From Erysipelotrichaceae bacterium (GTDB lineage: Bacteria; Bacillota_I; Bacilli_A; RFN20; CAG-449): 64,000 bases of DNA. A program made the position numbers and the translations under genes. Position 1 is the first letter of the stretch. The number at the start of each line of letters is the position of its first letter. Shown here piece after piece: positions 8,339-15,323 of the stretch. The DNA lies in NCBI GenBank assembly GCA_015059045.1, contig SVBD01000007.1, positions 1 through 64,000 on the forward strand, in the 5' to 3' direction. Below the pieces are notes generated by a model. That model worked only from the letters and a program-made list of their open reading frames with translations, did not search any database and had not been told where the DNA came from.

Positions 8339-8368
8339 ACCGCTTAATCAATTAAGCGGTTTTTATTT
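8339..8368 (+). terminator. Terminator of the HTH-DUF4349 operon
   Basis: ACCGCTTAAT-C-AATTAAGCGGT-type stem followed by TTTTATTTTC, directly after the DUF4349 gene. The stem overlaps the last codons of the convergent acetyltransferase gene. Confidence 0.75.
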
Positions 8369-8913
8369 TCCTTTATTATTAATTCTTTTTTAGATATTGC
8401 AAATGAATTATTAGTTATATCTTTATTAACTATCGTTCCTGCTGCAACAAAACAATTATCTTCAACTTTGACTGGAGCAATAAAAATACTTTTACAACCA
8501 ATAAAACACCTTTTACCTATATATGTTTGATGCTTTTCTTTCCCATCATAATTAGCGGTCACTACCCCACATCCAATATTAGTTTTCTCTCCAATATAAC
8601 TATCACCTATATAGGATAAATGTGCACATTTCACACCTTCTTCTAATGTGCTATTTTTAATTTCAACATAATTTCCTATTCTACAATTATTACCCAAAAT
8701 AGATTTATTTCTTACATGAGCAAATGGCCCTATTTTACAAGATGAACCAATATTAGAATCAACAATAAAAGAGTGATTAATTATCACATCATCACCTATT
8801 ATTGAATTTTCAATAACATTGAATGGGCCAATATAACAATTGTCCCCGATAATTACATCACTCTTTAATATACTAGTTTTATCTATATAACTATTTTTTC
8901 CAACCTTAATCAT
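8344..8913 (-). CDS. Stand-alone GlmU-type N-acetyltransferase (left-handed beta-helix)
   Basis: 189 residues made almost wholly of hexapeptide repeats ([LIV]GxxxxI), matching the C-terminal acetyltransferase half of GlmU: GPFAHVRN, IGNYVEIKNS, HLSYIGDSYIGEKTNIGCG, TANYDGKEKHQT, then FIGCKS and VAAGTIV. These include the catalytic His, the Asn/Tyr pocket and the acetyl-CoA region. The N-terminal uridyltransferase half (about 250 residues) is absent. It probably acetylates glucosamine-1-phosphate or a related sugar phosphate. The ATG at 8913 is preferred over a TTG at 8919; no strong Shine-Dalgarno is visible. It follows lysS by 34 bases on the same strand. Confidence 0.75.
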   Translation of the reverse strand: MIKVGKNSYIDKTSILKSDVIIGDNCYIGPFNVIENSIIGDDVIINHSFIVDSNIGSSCKIGPFAHVRNKSILGNNCRIGNYVEIKNSTLEEGVKCAHLSYIGDSYIGEKTNIGCGVVTANYDGKEKHQTYIGKRCFIGCKSIFIAPVKVEDNCFVAAGTIVNKDITNNSFAISKKELIIKENKNRLID

Positions 8914-8947
8914 ACACAAATGTATGAATTAGTTTAATTAATTATTA

Positions 8948-10444
8948 CTATCTATCTCTCATGTGAGGGAATAGTAATACTTCTCTAATTGATACTTGTT
9001 CAGTTAAGAACATAACAAGTCTATCAATACCCATGCCAACGCCTCCACAAGGTGGCATACCATATTCTAAAGCTTCGACGAAATCAACATCCATTTCGTT
9101 AGCTTCATCGTTTCCTGCATCTCTTTCCTTTAATTGATCTAAGAAACGATTCTTTTGATCAATTGGGTCATTTAATTCTGTATAAGCGTTAGCGAATTCG
9201 TGACCTCCAATAAATAATTCAAATCTTTGAACAAATCTAGGATCTTCTAAATCAACTTTTGTTAATGGAGAAATTTCTACTGGATGTCCGCAAAGGAAAG
9301 TTGGTTGAATTAATTTGTCTTCGCAGAATTTTTCAAAGAACGCATTAATAATATGTCCTACTGTAAAGTGTTTTTCAACTTGAACACCGTGTTGTTCTGC
9401 TAAAGCTTTTGCTTCATCTAATGTATAGTGATTACCTTTGAAATCAACACCTGTTTCTTGTTTAATCATTTCACACATTGTAACAACTTTGAATGGTTTA
9501 GAAATATCAATCTTTTCTCCTTCTGGATTAAAGATGTTTAAGAATTCTTCTTTTCCAGCAACTTTAGCGGCGGCATGTCTTACCATACCTTCAGTAATCC
9601 TCATCATTGAAGATAAATCACCAAATGCTTCATATAATTCAATAGTTGTAAATTCTGGATTGTGAGTTAAATCCATACCTTCATTTCTAAATAATCTACC
9701 AATTTCGTATACTTTTTCAAGTCCACCAACGATTAATCTCTTTAATGGTAATTCTGTTGCGATACGTAAATAGAAATCTTTATCAAGAGCATTATGATGT
9801 GTGATAAATGGTCTAGCTGTAGCTCCACCTTGTACTGGTTGAAGAACTGGTGTTTCAACTTCGATAAACCCTAAATTATCACAATATTCTTGAATTGCAC
9901 GAATTACTTTTGGTCTAGCAATTGCCGTCCTTTTAGCGTCTTCGTTCATGATTAAGTCGACATATCTTCTTCTATATCTTTCTTCCTTGTCTGTTAAACC
10001 ATGGAATTTTTCAGGAAGTGGTCTTAAAGCTTTAGTCAAGTGAGTATATTCACTACATTTGATTGTTGGTTCTCCTGTTTGAGTTAACATTACTTTACCT
10101 TTTACACCAACGATATCACCAATATCTGCCATTTTGAATAATGCGTATGTTTCTTCACCTACATCATTAATTGAAATGTATACTTGTTGTTTTCCTTTAA
10201 TATCTTGCAAAGCAAAGAAACTAGCTTTACCCATTTTACGGATAAACATAATTCTTCCCGCTACAGAAACGTGTAAATCCAAAGCTTCAACTTCTTCGTT
10301 AGTTAATCCTTTAACCCTGTTTCTAATATCTAATGACCAGTCAGTACGATCATAAGCTTGTCCAAATGGATCAATACCTAATTCTTTTAACTTGTCAACT
10401 TTTTGTCTTCTAACAATTTCTTGGTCTGATAATCTTTCTTGCAT
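8948..10444 (-). CDS. lysS: Lysyl-tRNA synthetase, class II
   Basis: 498 residues from the ATG at 10444, which has AGAGG 8 bases upstream; an in-frame upstream start would add an unlikely 10 residues. The OB-fold anticodon-binding domain covers about 1-150 (VAGRIMFIRKMGKASFFALQ, DIKGKQQVYI). The class II catalytic core follows, with motif 2 (FRNEGMDLTHNPEFTTIELY) and motif 3 (GMGIDRLVMFLT) near the C-terminus. It charges tRNA-Lys. Normal length for bacterial LysRS. A TATAAT sequence lies about 55 bases upstream at 10499-10504 (minus strand). Confidence 0.97.
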   Translation of the reverse strand: MQERLSDQEIVRRQKVDKLKELGIDPFGQAYDRTDWSLDIRNRVKGLTNEEVEALDLHVSVAGRIMFIRKMGKASFFALQDIKGKQQVYISINDVGEETYALFKMADIGDIVGVKGKVMLTQTGEPTIKCSEYTHLTKALRPLPEKFHGLTDKEERYRRRYVDLIMNEDAKRTAIARPKVIRAIQEYCDNLGFIEVETPVLQPVQGGATARPFITHHNALDKDFYLRIATELPLKRLIVGGLEKVYEIGRLFRNEGMDLTHNPEFTTIELYEAFGDLSSMMRITEGMVRHAAAKVAGKEEFLNIFNPEGEKIDISKPFKVVTMCEMIKQETGVDFKGNHYTLDEAKALAEQHGVQVEKHFTVGHIINAFFEKFCEDKLIQPTFLCGHPVEISPLTKVDLEDPRFVQRFELFIGGHEFANAYTELNDPIDQKNRFLDQLKERDAGNDEANEMDVDFVEALEYGMPPCGGVGMGIDRLVMFLTEQVSIREVLLFPHMRDR

Positions 10445-10552
10445 AATAAAAACCTCTACTTTCTTTAAAGTCATTTATTATTTTACAAAAAAATAATAAT
10501 TATAGCAATATTTAGTTAATTAAAAGAAGTTTGTATGTAGCAACATCAAATT

Positions 10553-10699
10553 CTAATTTCCTATAACAAAATTATTATCAAGATACAATTTTTCTAACAT
10601 CATCTTTTGTGTTTGAATACTACCAGATTCCTCTAAAGATCCATCATCTAAAGAAAGTCTACAATAAATAGCAGTCTTATACAAAATAGATTCTATCAT
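10553..10699 (-). pseudogene. Serine recombinase, N-terminal stub
   Basis: A 48-codon frame starts at the ATG at 10699, with GGAGGCG 7 bases upstream. It encodes the first strand of the resolvase/invertase catalytic domain: ...TAIYCRLSLDDGSLEESGSI and then QTQKMMLEKL. This is the typical start of large serine recombinases, with the nucleophile region YCRLS and the SI-Q segment. It ends at TAG directly after NNFVIGN, where the family normally continues with the YVDDGYSG motif. No continuation was found in the other frames. The rest of the gene (over 400 codons in the family) is missing, so this is a remnant of a mobile element. Confidence 0.75.
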
Positions 10700-10730
10700 A
10701 TCATCGCCTCCTATCCATTACAATTTTAAT

Positions 10731-10816
10731 CTGGGTATCCCAGTTAAAACAGGTGACGTGCAAGGCTATGTGTTTCAGAGTGAAGCACGTCAGCATTTAG
10801 TAACTAGGATACCTAG
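10731..10816. repeat. Concentric double inverted repeat upstream of the recombinase stub
   Basis: Outer arms CTGGGTATCCCAG (10731-10743) and CTAGGATACCTAG (10804-10816) are 11/13 inverted copies, and each is itself nearly palindromic. Inner arms TGACGTGC (10754-10761) and GCACGTCA (10785-10792) are perfect inverted copies. Both pairs share a centre at about 10773. It lies 32 bases upstream of the recombinase start codon. This could be a recombination or attachment site, or a folded RNA. Confidence 0.6.
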
Positions 10817-10824
10817 CTTACATA

Positions 10825-10863
10825 TAAAAAACCACCTTATTGGTGTTGCCCAACAAAGTGGTT
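10825..10863 (-). terminator. Terminator after the 182-residue gene
   Basis: Minus-strand stem AACCACTTTGTTGG / CCAATAAGGTGGTT with a short loop, followed by TTTTTTA. It lies about 40 bases after the stop of the gene at 10901-11449. Confidence 0.75.
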
Positions 10864-10900
10864 AGTGTCTAAATACTTTATTTAATTTTTATATTTAACT

Positions 10901-11449
10901 CTATTTCTTCATTTTAGAATTCATAACAATTTCTTTATCATTTGAATATCTCAAATATGACTTAATGTTTATATTATCATCACTTGTATTAAATAAATAT
11001 TCCCTAAATGAATTAATTCCTCTAGTGATATCTCCAGATTCAATAAACTTCGCCAAATTATTATTTTTATAAACAATTTTTCCAATTACATTAACTTTTT
11101 TTCTTTTCATGCAATACCAAACAATTTCAATTTTACTCTCGAAATAATAGAATAATATAATATTTAAAATAGACCCATTTGAATATCTCTCAGTTAAAAT
11201 TAATTTATTATTCTTATCAAAATAATATACAAAATCTTTTTTTCTTTCGTCCTCTGTTAGTTTGCCATCATATTCGAAATACTTTTCTAATTGTTGTTCT
11301 GGAAAATGCATGCCATAAATACCGTCGCCAACGCTCATTTTTTTATAAGAATAATTTGATAAAATTTTATTGTAATCGTTTATTGGATTTATGTGATTAT
11401 CCATTATTTGTTGTAGTTCATTCAATATATCAGTATTTTCACTTATCAT
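10901..11449 (-). CDS. Hypothetical protein of the RHS-immunity island
   Basis: Not recognised. 182 residues, soluble, acidic at the N-terminus and Lys-rich at the C-terminus, with no signal peptide or membrane segment. A G-rich Shine-Dalgarno (AGGGGGGG) lies 9 bases before the ATG, and a terminator follows at 10825-10863. The sequence is AT-rich like the island around it. Its place beside decayed RHS tips and membrane immunity-like genes suggests a soluble immunity protein of a polymorphic toxin, but no family match can be claimed. Confidence 0.5.
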   Translation of the reverse strand: MISENTDILNELQQIMDNHINPINDYNKILSNYSYKKMSVGDGIYGMHFPEQQLEKYFEYDGKLTEDERKKDFVYYFDKNNKLILTERYSNGSILNIILFYYFESKIEIVWYCMKRKKVNVIGKIVYKNNNLAKFIESGDITRGINSFREYLFNTSDDNINIKSYLRYSNDKEIVMNSKMKK

Positions 11450-11602
11450 AAATTACAACCCCCCCTAAAATACTTTGATAGAATTCCAAAACATCTTCTA
11501 CACCTTCAGATTCATTAATTAAATAACCCGTACCAATTAAAGTAACTCCAAGGCAAATATAGATATTATCAATGATGATGGGGTAATAGTTTTATCTTTC
11601 AT
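11439..11602 (-). pseudogene. Frameshifted small hydrophobic protein gene
   Basis: An ATG at 11602, with GGAGAGAAAGAG before it, opens a frame that stops after about 21 codons. A second frame continues from about 11570 to the stop at 11439-11441 and encodes NIYICLGVTLIGTGYLINES then a short acidic tail. The switch of frame at a repeated ATC tract (about 11570-11580) suggests a broken small membrane protein. The end overlaps the start of the 182-residue gene. It could also be two unrelated short frames. Confidence 0.35.
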
Positions 11603-11943
11603 CTCTTTCTCTCCTATTTTGTGTTTTAATCTCTTTACTGAGAGTATATCTTTTTTGTTAAATAATCAATTTCTTATTGCTTATGAGCGAACACTTTTGT
11701 TTAAAAATATAATTATATTTACGACATTACTTCAATTCCAATCAATGATATCACTAATTTATCTAAAAGTAATTTTCTAAATTCTTTATTCATATAATCA
11801 ACACGTAATTTACATAATTAATTCATTAACCATATTATACCATTTTTCTACTAAATAATCTAATAATATATATTAAATAAAAGGCGAATCTACCGGAGGT
11901 AAACTCACCTAGTTTTGCTTGTGAAAGTAATTTGCTATTTGTT
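11603..11943. other. Gene-free stretch with terminator
   Basis: A 24-codon minus-strand frame (MNKEFRKLLLDKLVISLIGI then EVMS, about 11719-11793) with a TATAAT upstream may be a gene remnant, but is too short to call. The terminator at 11873-11910 belongs to the gene at 11944-12387. Nothing else is visible. Confidence 0.4.
11873..11910 (-). terminator. Long-stem terminator of the immunity-like gene cluster
   Basis: In minus-strand RNA a 13-pair stem (AGGTGAGTTTACC with GGTAGATTCGCCT, including G-U pairs) closes a TCC loop and is followed by TTTTATTT. It lies 34 bases after the stop of the 147-residue membrane protein. Confidence 0.75.
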
Positions 11944-12387
11944 TTAACTAATTTTTTCAATTACATCACATATTTTGGTGTTAGGATAAAATCTAATAAT
12001 ATAGGTTTCTCCAATTTCGACATCTTTTACATTTAAAACTATATACTCATCTTTTTCAATTAAATAAAATTTTGGTTTGCTATTTTCTTGTCTACCGCTT
12101 CCGTCATAATCAAACCGAGAAACAGTAAACTCAACAACCTTTGCTTTTTCTTCTATATATGTATTGTTAACTACATAATTATAATCTTTACAACATAACC
12201 CAAATTTACTAGCACACAATGTACTTAAAGCAAATGAAACACATGAGCAAACAATTAATAGAATGATGCCATATTTCTTATCTAAAAATAATTTTTTTGC
12301 AAATATAAACCCTAAAATAAATAATAAAGCAAATATAATCATTCCAATTAAAGTTAAGTAAAATAATGTCCAATAATTTTTAACCAT
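11944..12387 (-). CDS. Small membrane protein, candidate immunity protein
   Basis: 147 residues. Two hydrophobic helices lie in the first half (LTLIGMIIFALLFILGFIFA and IILLIVCSCVSFALSTLCAS). A beta-rich domain follows, with KVVEFTVSRFDYDGSGRQEN and DVEIGETYIIRFYP, resembling DUF3592-type membrane proteins, though the match is weak. Shine-Dalgarno AAGGAGAAG precedes the ATG. The 22 bases around this ribosome-binding site recur exactly at 14293-14314, where no gene follows. It is the last gene in a row of membrane proteins interleaved with RHS fragments, which suggests an immunity role; this is inference. Confidence 0.55.
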   Translation of the reverse strand: MVKNYWTLFYLTLIGMIIFALLFILGFIFAKKLFLDKKYGIILLIVCSCVSFALSTLCASKFGLCCKDYNYVVNNTYIEEKAKVVEFTVSRFDYDGSGRQENSKPKFYLIEKDEYIVLNVKDVEIGETYIIRFYPNTKICDVIEKIS

Positions 12388-12429
12388 TTTTATCTTCTCC
12401 TTATGCTCTTTCTAAATTACAAGTTAATT

Positions 12430-12897
12430 TTAATATATTCCTTTTTCTTTTAATAAACTTTCAATTTTATGCTTAACTTCAATATTAGAACAATACTTCA
12501 TAAATTCATCAAAAACTTTACTAGTAATTTCAAACATTATTTTTTTATTGTTGTCGTAAATTTTAATTCCATAAGAAGCTCTAACACAATAAGAAAAAGA
12601 TAATTTAACATCAGATATTTTATTATATTCAATATTAATTATTTTACCAAATTGCTTTTGAACTATTTTATTCTCGTCAAGATAAATAGGCGAATTTAAT
12701 TTTAATAGCGAATAAAGCAATACTAAAATATGTAATATAAAGAAAATAATTATAAAGAAAAATACACTGTTTTTATCTTCGACTTCGACACTAGGAAGAA
12801 TACCTACTATTGTCACAAAAAACAACATAAACGATAAAATAGAAAGTGAAATGGTTCTACCAATACATGGTCTATATTTTATATATTTCCTTTTCAA
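12430..12897 (-). CDS. Membrane protein with bacterial PH-like domain, candidate immunity protein
   Basis: The start is placed at the TTG at 12897, because GGAGGGGG lies 7 bases before it; an upstream ATG at 12921 would put that site inside the gene. 155 residues: a hydrophobic pair at about 20-75 (TISLSILSFMLFFVTIVGIL and FFFIIIFFILHILVLLYSLL), then a beta-rich domain (YLDENKIVQKQFGKIINIEY) typical of bacterial PH-like domains. The N-terminal codons overlap the last codons of the RHS fragment at 12872-13369. Toxin-tip genes directly overlapping their immunity genes are a known feature of RHS/polymorphic toxin loci. It is similar in layout to 13465-13901. Confidence 0.6.
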   Translation of the reverse strand: MKRKYIKYRPCIGRTISLSILSFMLFFVTIVGILPSVEVEDKNSVFFFIIIFFILHILVLLYSLLKLNSPIYLDENKIVQKQFGKIINIEYNKISDVKLSFSYCVRASYGIKIYDNNKKIMFEITSKVFDEFMKYCSNIEVKHKIESLLKEKGIY

Positions 12898-13369
12898 TAT
12901 TCTTCCCCCTCCAATATACATTTACAATACTATTTGCTGTACTTGTTAGAATTGTGTTATATGCATTGACAAAATGTGTTGCTCTATCATAGATATTGAA
13001 TTTACTTACAAACTCACCTATCATAGTAGGGAATAAACTAGCACCCGTACCATTTAAAGTAACTTCAAACTCTTGTGCTCCTGGAACAAAGCATAGTGCA
13101 ATTCCCAGTTCTATTTCTAACCCAGATATCAACCCTTGCCACCATTCTGGTGAATGACCCGTTGAATCAACCTACATAATCGGATTATTGAAACAATAGC
13201 AATATAAGTTCAATCCATTGATACTTTCAGGATCTAAATATTCAATTGAATCTGGACTTATGAACCTGCAAAGTTCAGGCGAATAATATCTAGAGTTGCA
13301 ATAGAATAACTGAGTTTCAACATCATAATCTTGATTATCCTTGAATATTACCCAACAAATATATAATAT
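12872..13369 (-). pseudogene. RHS-repeat protein, C-terminal core and tip fragment, interrupted
   Basis: The frame opens just after a TGA at 13370-13372 and has no start codon or ribosome-binding site. It carries the RHS-associated core: YDVETQLFYCNSRYYSPELC, then RFISPD, INGLNLYCYCFNNPI and VDSTGHSPEWWQGL. This matches the family pattern YYLxSRYYdPxlGRF...NLYaYcxNNPvxxvDptG. An in-frame TAG at 13172-13174 interrupts it between NNPIM and VDSTGH. The C-terminal ~85 residues form the variable tip (GLEIELGIALCFVPGAQEFE onward). The final codons overlap the start of the membrane protein at 12430-12897. It is a displaced, inactivated tip; the parent RHS gene is not in the window. Confidence 0.85.
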
Positions 13370-13419
13370 TCACTTCTTCATTCTTTCAAACTTGAAATGG
13401 GTATCCCATTTGCGTAATC

Positions 13420-13450
13420 AGAGCTGTACCCAAATTTTGGGCACAACTCT
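13420..13450 (-). repeat. 15-pair hairpin between RHS tip and immunity-like remnant
   Basis: In minus-strand RNA AGAGTTGTGCCCAAA pairs with TTTGGGTACAGCTCT (two G-U pairs) around a one-base loop. The stem contains two G-U pairs in the minus-strand transcript that would be C-A mismatches on the other strand, which hints it acts as minus-strand RNA. There is no T-run after it, so it is not a normal terminator. Confidence 0.5.
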
Positions 13451-13464
13451 TATCCTGTTGCAAA

Positions 13465-13901
13465 TTATTTAATTATTTGTTCTATTTTATAATCTTTTAA
13501 TACTTTTTCGAATTCATCTTTATATCTGTATTAATCAAAACTTTTTTGTCATTTATGAATAAATTGAATTGATAGAACACAGATTTTCTATATCTACTAC
13601 ATGTATATTTTTTAATATCACATATATTAAGTTCAATTTTTCTAAATAAAGTCTTTAAATAAACTTTTTCATTATCAAACTCTAACCTATATTTAATAGA
13701 ATATAGCCATCCATATAAGCCGATTGTTCCAAACATAACCCCTGCAATTGCGAATAAAATAATATCTTTATCACTATATTTATCATTATTCATCAAATAA
13801 ATGGATAGCGGCATTAATATTGCAAAAATATATCCAAACAACATAATGTTCCTAAATGGCTTGCCCTCTTTTCTCATTCCATCAATTATTTTGTTATTCA
13901 T
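13465..13901 (-). pseudogene. Membrane/PH-like candidate immunity protein, frameshifted near its end
   Basis: Starts at the ATG at 13901 (AAGGAGGAAAATT upstream). Two membrane segments (NIMLFGYIFAILMPLSIYLM and IILFAIAGVMFGTIGLYGWL) precede a PH-like beta-rich domain (YRLEFDNEKVYLKTLFRKIE). The reading frame stops at 13497 after 134 residues, but another frame carries YKDEFEKVLKDYKIEQIIK to a stop at 13465-13467. That ending matches the position and character of the C-terminal helix of the paralogue at 12430-12897. A single indel near 13530 would explain this. It could still make a shortened product. Confidence 0.55.
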
Positions 13902-13923
13902 AATTTTCCTCCTTGAAATGTTG

Positions 13924-14217
13924 TTACATTACAGCTGTTTTCCAAGATGTACCTAATATCACAACACTTGATTTATAAATAGACCAAGTAATAGAGCTTA
14001 ACATCTTAGCACCAGAACTACTATAAGCAATTCCAATTGGATTATTATTTGCATATGCATATAGATTTAATCCATTGATATTTGATGGGTTCAAACTTGA
14101 TACATCCGCTGGTTGAATGAACCTTCCTAATTCAGAACTATAATACCTTGAGGATAACCAAAAATAACCAATTTCTACAGGGCTATTACGAGTTTCCTCA
14201 TAATAACCATATCTTAA
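13924..14217 (-). pseudogene. RHS-repeat protein, second C-terminal core fragment
   Basis: An open frame of 97 codons without a start codon or ribosome-binding site. It carries the RHS core: YGYYEETRNSPVEIGYFWLS, SRYYSSELGRFIQPAD, NINGLNLYAYANNNPIGIAY, then a variable tip SSSGAKMLSSITWSIYKSS onward, ending WKTAVM. The core motif SRYYxxELGRF and the NLYAYxNNNP motif are clear. The usual DPTG turn after NNNP is replaced by AYSSSG. Directly downstream lies the membrane protein remnant at 13465-13901. It is a displaced C-terminal cassette of an RHS toxin. Confidence 0.85.
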
Positions 14218-14388
14218 TTATAATGTGTTAGTAATGAAATTGGTATCCAATTTGCATATATAAAGCACTTGGAGAAATATTATAAAATAATATTCTCCTT
14301 ATGCTCTTTCTAAAACATCATATTTCTATCCAATATAAATAACATTTATAGGCACACTATCACCATTGAAAATGTAAATAATGCTTTT
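14218..14388. other. Intergenic remnant with shared ribosome-binding-site repeat and palindrome
   Basis: Contains AAATTGGTATCCAATTT (14237-14253), one of the GGTATCC-core palindromes of the island, and a 22-base exact copy (14293-14314) of the ribosome-binding-site region at 12395-12416. No frame follows this copy, so it is probably the scar of a deleted immunity gene. Confidence 0.5.
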
Positions 14389-14841
14389 TCAACCAAATAT
14401 TTGTTCTATTTTTGAAAGTTTAATATGAAAGTCCTCTATTGTATGCTTCTGTTCTTGTGTTAATATTATTAACTTTTGGTTATCAATATAGTAATCTATA
14501 ACTTTGTTTTTTTCTAAAGTAACAAGTTCTTTTTTTGTAATGCTTTTTACTTTAATTTTCTTTACAAAAACAATCTTATCATTTTCTCTTTTAATGTAAT
14601 AGCTTCTTCGTCTAATAATACAAATAATTATCAAAAATATAGGAATCCAACCAACAGCTATTAATACATTTATCCACTCATTTAATCCACAAATAAATAT
14701 AGCAAAAATCAATGTTCCAATATAAAATAATATTTCCCCATTAGTTGACTTGTCATAATAAATTTTCACTTTATTTTCTCCTCCAACGGATTCTTTAATT
14801 ACATAAATCGTTTTGTTTTTATCATCAATAATTGGTGACAT
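14389..14841 (-). CDS. Small membrane protein, candidate immunity protein
   Basis: 150 residues. Two adjacent hydrophobic segments at about 36-76 (ILFYIGTLIFAIFICGL and INVLIAVGWIPIFLIIICII) end in RRR. A basic beta-rich domain follows (YIKRENDKIVFVKKIKVKSI). The layout of two helices followed by a PH-like domain is shared with the genes at 12430-12897 and 13465-13901, which suggests a family, though primary similarity is low. It is the first gene of the island next to the rpiB operon. Function unknown; an immunity role is inferred from context. Confidence 0.5.
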   Translation of the reverse strand: MSPIIDDKNKTIYVIKESVGGENKVKIYYDKSTNGEILFYIGTLIFAIFICGLNEWINVLIAVGWIPIFLIIICIIRRRSYYIKRENDKIVFVKKIKVKSITKKELVTLEKNKVIDYYIDNQKLIILTQEQKHTIEDFHIKLSKIEQIFG

Positions 14842-14892
14842 TTTAACTCTTTGAATATTTAATTTGTTTTTCCTCTCTATAAATTTGTCCTC

Positions 14893-15321
14893 CTATCTTT
14901 CTATCTTATTAACTCTAGTTTGATGCCTTCCACCTTCGAATTCTGTTTCTAAAAAATTCTTTACCCATCTTTTAATGTCTTCTAAAGGGAAAAACTTTGC
15001 CCCAAATGCAATCATGTTGCAATCATTATGAAGTCGAGTTAATTTACTTACCTCATCATTATAGCAAAGGCCACATCTAACACCTTTTACTTTATTCGCA
15101 GTAATACAAACTCCTTCTCCAGAAGTACATACGACAATTCCTCTGTCAACTTTATTTTCAGAAACTAACTTTGCGCATTCATACGCAAAATCAGGATAAT
15201 CACACGAGTCTAAACTATCTGTTCCACAGTCTATTACTTCATGTCCTAATTCTTTCAAATAAGATACTAATTCTTCCTTATATAAATATCCACCATGATC
15301 TGAACCAATTGATATACGCAT
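14893..15321 (-). CDS. rpiB: Ribose-5-phosphate isomerase B
   Basis: 142 residues from the ATG at 15321. The upstream ATG at 15336 is part of the Shine-Dalgarno GGGAGGAATAAAT and cannot be the start. The RpiB/LacA-LacB fold is shown by MRISIGSDHGGYLYKEEL, the catalytic-Cys loop VVCTSGEGVCITANKVKGVR and TRLHNDCNMIAFGAKF, with His and Arg for phosphate binding (GGRHQTRV at the end). It interconverts ribulose-5-phosphate and ribose-5-phosphate in the pentose phosphate pathway. The start lies 2 bases after the sua5 stop codon. Confidence 0.92.
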   Translation of the reverse strand: MRISIGSDHGGYLYKEELVSYLKELGHEVIDCGTDSLDSCDYPDFAYECAKLVSENKVDRGIVVCTSGEGVCITANKVKGVRCGLCYNDEVSKLTRLHNDCNMIAFGAKFFPLEDIKRWVKNFLETEFEGGRHQTRVNKIER

Positions 15322-15323
15322 AT

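Larger units (their letters stand above)
10475..10900. other. Accessory junction with recombinase stub, inverted repeats and terminator
   Basis: No intact gene is present. The stretch holds the lysS upstream region, a 48-codon serine-recombinase stub (10553-10699), an 86-base concentric inverted repeat (10731-10816) and a terminator (10825-10863). This marks the edge of the accessory island that runs to about 14.9 kb. Confidence 0.7.

Noticed and set aside
11719-11793. 24-codon frame MNKEFRKLLLDK... with a TATAAT upstream
   Set aside because: Too short to tell from chance in AT-rich DNA; no family resemblance. Mentioned only as part of the intergenic entry.
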